Assembly (NCBI GenBank): GCA_019745555.1
Contig: JAIESX010000006.1
Location: 1 to 64,000, forward strand
DNA from: Burkholderiaceae bacterium
GTDB taxonomy: Bacteria > Pseudomonadota > Gammaproteobacteria > Burkholderiales > Burkholderiaceae_C
Length of the DNA: 64,000 nt
Reading direction: 5' to 3'
Made by a program: the position numbers and the translations under genes. Shown in pieces: positions 61,421 to 64,000 of this stretch (positions are counted from its first letter, which is position 1; each line of letters starts with the position of its first letter). Below the pieces are notes generated by a model, which worked only from the letters and a program-made list of their open reading frames with translations, was not told the DNA's origin and made no database searches.

Positions 61421-62188
61421 ATGAAATTCCAGGGCCAGGTCATCCTCGTCACCGGTGCCAGCCGCGGCATCGGCGCGGCCATCGCGCGCGCCTTTGCGGC
61501 CGAAGGTGGCTTCGCGGTCGTCAACTACCTGCGCAACGAGGCTGCGGCCGAGGCCGTGGTGGCGGACTGCAAGGCCGCCGGTGGCGATGCCTGGGCGATC
61601 CGTGCCGACGTGGGCGACATGGCCCAGGTACAGGCCCTGGTGGCGCAGGTGCAGTCCGAGCTGGGCCGCATCGACGTGCTGGTGAACAACGCCTTCGCGC
61701 CCTATCGCTTTGATCCTGAGCAGCGCAAGCGCTACTGGGAGACCGACTGGGCCGATTACCAGGCCCAGTTCGAGGGCGCGGTGCGCACGACCCATCAGGT
61801 GACGCAGGCCGTGCTGCCCGCCATGCGCCAGCGCGCCCAGGGCTGCATCATCAACCTCGCCAGCGACCTGGTCGAGCGGCCCGTGGTGCCCTACCACGAC
61901 TACGCCACGGCCAAGTCCGCGCTCGTGGGTTACTCGCGCAACCTCGCGGCCGAGCTGGGCCCCCTGGGCATCCGCGTGAACTGCGTGGCGCCGGGCCTGG
62001 TCTACCCGACCGACGCAAGCCGGGCCACCAAGGAGGACGTCAAGGAAGCCATCGTGGCCCAGACCCCGTTGCGCCGCATCGCGCGGCCCGAAGACGTGGC
62101 CGGTCCGGTGCTCTTCCTCGCTTCGGACTGGAGCCGTTTCATGACGGGTCAGGTGCTGGTGGTCGACGGCGGCCTCGTGATGCGCTGA
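61421..62188 (+). CDS. Short-chain dehydrogenase/reductase (SDR)
   Basis: The 255-residue classical SDR has the NAD(P) loop VTGASRGIG near residue 11 and NNAFAPYRF (the usual NNAG here NNAF) about residue 90. The active site has Ser in INLASD and Y-x-x-x-K in YHDYATAK about 160-170, with the C-terminal [22 protein letters not shown]. It reduces carbonyls or oxidises alcohols. As the last gene of the TPP-controlled operon it could reduce the aldehyde produced by the LuxC-like enzyme to an alcohol. The ATG was chosen over a GTG at 61415 that overlaps the previous stop. Confidence 0.92.
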   Translation: MKFQGQVILVTGASRGIGAAIARAFAAEGGFAVVNYLRNEAAAEAVVADCKAAGGDAWAIRADVGDMAQVQALVAQVQSELGRIDVLVNNAFAPYRFDPEQRKRYWETDWADYQAQFEGAVRTTHQVTQAVLPAMRQRAQGCIINLASDLVERPVVPYHDYATAKSALVGYSRNLAAELGPLGIRVNCVAPGLVYPTDASRATKEDVKEAIVAQTPLRRIARPEDVAGPVLFLASDWSRFMTGQVLVVDGGLVMR

Positions 62189-62234
62189 AACCCGGTGGGG
62201 GCGAGGGCCAGGGGCCTTGGCCTACACTCGCCGC

Positions 62235-63290
62235 ATGACAGATGTGGCACCGCTGATCCTCGGCATCGAATCCTCCTGCGACGAAACGGGCGTGGCCCTG
62301 GTTGAATCGCAGGCCAGCGGTGTGCCCAAGCTGCTCTCGCACGCCCTCTACAGCCAGATCGAGATGCATCAGGCCTATGGCGGCGTGGTGCCCGAGCTGG
62401 CCAGCCGCGACCACATCCGCCGGGTGCTGCCCCTGACGAAGCAGGTCATGGCCGAGGCCGGCAAGTCCCTCAAAGACATTGACGTCGTGGCCTACACACG
62501 CGGCCCGGGCCTGGCCGGTGCGCTTCTGGTCGGCGCGGGCGTGGCCTGCGCGATGGGCACGGCCCTGGGCAAACCCGTGCTGGGTGTGCACCACCTCGAA
62601 GGCCATCTGCTCTCGCCTTTCCTGAGCGTTGACCCGCCGGAGTTTCCCTTCGTCGCCCTGCTGGTCTCGGGCGGCCACACCCAGCTCATGCGCGTGGACG
62701 GCGTGGGCCGCTACGAGATGCTGGGCGAAACCATCGACGACGCGGCGGGCGAGGCCTTCGACAAATCAGCCAAGCTCATGGGCCTGGGCTATCCGGGCGG
62801 ACCGGCCCTCGCGAAACTGGCGGAGCAGGGCGAGGGCACGGCCTTCAAGCTGCCGCGCCCGCTGCTGCACAGCGGCAACCTCGACTTCTCGTTTGCAGGT
62901 CTGAAGACCGCCGTGCTCACGCAGGCGCAGCGCCTGGGTGACGAACTGGAGCCTCGCAAGGCGGACCTGGCCGCTTCCACCCAGGCCGCCATCGTCGAGG
63001 TGCTGGTGAAGAAGTCATTGGCCGCGCTGGACCAGACGGGCATGAAGCGCCTGGTCGTGGCCGGCGGCGTGGGGGCCAACAAGCTGCTGCGCGAACAGCT
63101 CAATGCCGCGTGCATGAAGCGCAAGGTGCGTGTGCACTACCCCGAGCTGCACCTGTGCACCGACAACGGCGCCATGATCGCCATGGCCGCCGCCATGCGC
63201 CTGCAGGCGGGCCAGCAGGAAGCGACGCGCGCCTATACCTTCGAGGTCAAGCCGCGCTGGCCGCTGGATGCGATCAGCCAGTCGGTCTGA
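62235..63290 (+). CDS. tsaD: tRNA threonylcarbamoyladenosine transferase TsaD
   Basis: TsaD transfers the threonylcarbamoyl group to A37 of ANN-decoding tRNAs, working with TsaB and TsaE. The 351-residue ASKHA protein shows [16 protein letters not shown], the metal motif [54 protein letters not shown], and [13 protein letters not shown]. The start is the ATG of [14 protein letters not shown], because an upstream TTG lacks support. It is followed by a strong terminator. Confidence 0.98.
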   Translation: MTDVAPLILGIESSCDETGVALVESQASGVPKLLSHALYSQIEMHQAYGGVVPELASRDHIRRVLPLTKQVMAEAGKSLKDIDVVAYTRGPGLAGALLVGAGVACAMGTALGKPVLGVHHLEGHLLSPFLSVDPPEFPFVALLVSGGHTQLMRVDGVGRYEMLGETIDDAAGEAFDKSAKLMGLGYPGGPALAKLAEQGEGTAFKLPRPLLHSGNLDFSFAGLKTAVLTQAQRLGDELEPRKADLAASTQAAIVEVLVKKSLAALDQTGMKRLVVAGGVGANKLLREQLNAACMKRKVRVHYPELHLCTDNGAMIAMAAAMRLQAGQQEATRAYTFEVKPRWPLDAISQSV

Positions 63291-63305
63291 GTACGCATTG
63301 GGCAG

Positions 63306-63336
63306 AAAAAAGGCCGCGAACTTCGCGGCCTTTCTC
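63306..63336. terminator. Bidirectional intrinsic terminator between tsaD and hsp20
   Basis: AGGCCGCGAA (63311-63320) pairs with TTCGCGGCCT (63322-63331). It is preceded by AAAAA and followed by TTCTCTTT, so the hairpin can terminate tsaD on the plus strand and the heat-shock gene on the minus strand. Confidence 0.88.
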
Positions 63337-63350
63337 TTTGGGGACGGGGA

Positions 63351-63707
63351 TCAGTTGATCGCCAGCTTCACAGCCTTGCTCTCGGGCAGCACCTTGGCCA
63401 GCTTCAGCGTGAGCACGCCGTTTTCCAGCTTGGCCTCGCTCTTGCTCACGTCGATGTCCTGCGGCAGCTCGTAGGCGGCCTTGTACTGGCGCTTGGCTTC
63501 GGGCAGGGTCTCGATGCGGATCACATTGCCTTCGATGCCAATGGACAGCTGCTCACGGCTGACGCCGGGGACGTCGAAGGTGAATTCGTAGGCCGGGTTC
63601 TCGCTGGTGCTGGCTTCAGCAGCGGGCGTGGTTTCGCCGAAGAAACGGTCGAAGGCGCGCAGCGAGGGGGCGAAGGCGGAACGGCGGATGACGGGGACAA
63701 ACAGCAT
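63351..63707 (-). CDS. Small heat-shock protein (Hsp20/alpha-crystallin family)
   Basis: The 118-residue protein has an N-terminal arm (MLFVPVIRRSAFAPSLRAFDRFF) and an alpha-crystallin domain. That domain shows YEFTFDVPGVSREQLSIGIEGNVIRIE and ends with the hallmark SEAKLENGVLTLKLAKV, followed by a short tail. Such proteins hold unfolding proteins in the cytoplasm. It is shorter than IbpA-type members. AAGGAGT precedes the ATG; a longer frame upstream is in untranslated sequence. The 63708-63930 gap before the next gene should contain its promoter, but I could not assign one. Confidence 0.95.
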   Translation of the reverse strand: MLFVPVIRRSAFAPSLRAFDRFFGETTPAAEASTSENPAYEFTFDVPGVSREQLSIGIEGNVIRIETLPEAKRQYKAAYELPQDIDVSKSEAKLENGVLTLKLAKVLPESKAVKLAIN

Positions 63708-63930
63708 GGTCTTACTCCTTGGAGGTTGATCGGGGTCCGGGAGCGGGTGCGTCGCCGGCCGTGGGGGATAACTGGGCACGGGATGAAATTTTTTCAAGGG
63801 CGGGGTGGGTGGCTAAATTTTTGAAATCGAGGTCTTGAAAAGGCTGGAGCCGGTGTTATTTCTCCCGGCCCTGCGGGCGGGACGGAGGGTGGCAGGCACA
63901 ATGAACGGCTCCAGAACCGATTGCTGATCC

Positions 63931-64000
63931 ATGCGCCAAGTCATCCTCGACCTCGAAGAATCCAAGATCCGTGAAGTGGCCAATGCCGGCCTGGGGCGCA
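63931..64000 (+). CDS. 5' end of a probable PLP-dependent aminotransferase gene (partial)
   Basis: The last 70 bases encode MRQVILDLEESKIREVANAGLGR and continue past the window. The S-K-I-R-E-V-A-N-A-G-x-G-R stretch is characteristic of the N-terminus of class I pyridoxal-phosphate aminotransferases. Only 23 residues are visible, so the substrate cannot be judged. Confidence 0.6.
   Translation, partial: MRQVILDLEESKIREVANAGLGR

Noticed and set aside
1-64000. CRISPR arrays, tRNA or rRNA genes, and insertion sequences
   Set aside because: No regularly spaced repeats, cloverleaf sequences, rRNA segments or transposase frames were recognised on either strand.

Overview
This window looks like chromosomal DNA of a high-GC betaproteobacterium in Burkholderiales, most likely Comamonadaceae (Variovorax, Polaromonas or Hydrogenophaga-like). 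The basis is overall codon use and familiar family members (MutS, SuhB, TrmJ, CysE, DarP/YjgA, PmbA, TsaD, S21, an HI0933-type flavoprotein). The gene neighbourhoods also fit: an assimilatory nitrate cluster with a NasR-type antiterminator, and a thiamin-precursor transporter. The taxonomic call is inference, because no rRNA is present. I saw no tRNA, rRNA, CRISPR array or insertion sequence.

Layout. 1-5320: end of an unknown gene, a lipoprotein gene lodged between a hydrolase gene and a second copy of that hydrolase's tail, then mutS. 5439-10114: a c-type-heme sensor with HAMP, a Ser/Thr kinase fused to a cyclase-like domain, a small membrane protein, and a PQQ sugar dehydrogenase. 10115-15533: a lower-GC island with two overlapping genes, a nitrilase-fold hydrolase and a Rad50/SMC-like ATPase, which form a candidate defence system. 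15534-24116: divergent catabolic and transport operons (GntR/FCD regulator, amidase, PuuE-like deacetylase, SnoaL-like protein; Liv-type ABC transporter with a LivM-LivG-LivF triple fusion; HpxZ-like protein), probably for a ureide or related amide. 24133-27923: a five-gene photolyase operon in which every gene overlaps the next by 4 bp. 28170-31136: a PAS-GGDEF-EAL protein.

31350-43118: mostly housekeeping (suhB, trmJ, cysE, an EamA-like exporter, mog, darP, pmbA, a GNAT protein, a chemoreceptor, yqeY, rpsU, a flavoprotein), plus the decayed 3' end of an aldehyde dehydrogenase gene. 43156-56025: an assimilatory nitrate regulon on the minus strand. In transcription order it is nasR, nrtA-nrtB-nrtD, nirB, a PilJ-domain gene, nirD, nasA, cobA and a second PilJ-domain gene. 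NrtABD import nitrate, NasA reduces it to nitrite, NirBD reduces nitrite to ammonium, and CobA starts siroheme synthesis for NirB. The leaders of nrtA and nirB each carry two hairpins with A-N-N-G-N-N hexaloops followed by an intrinsic terminator, the target type of the ANTAR protein NasR.

56174-62188: a TPP-riboswitch-controlled operon encoding a LuxE-like acyl-activating enzyme, a LuxC-like acyl reductase, a ThiZ/ThiX/ThiY-like ABC importer and a short-chain dehydrogenase. Together these could import an oxidised thiamin fragment and reduce its carboxylate to the alcohol. I consider this and the nitrilase-ATPase island the two most interesting systems here. The window closes with tsaD, a small heat-shock protein and the start of a probable aminotransferase gene.
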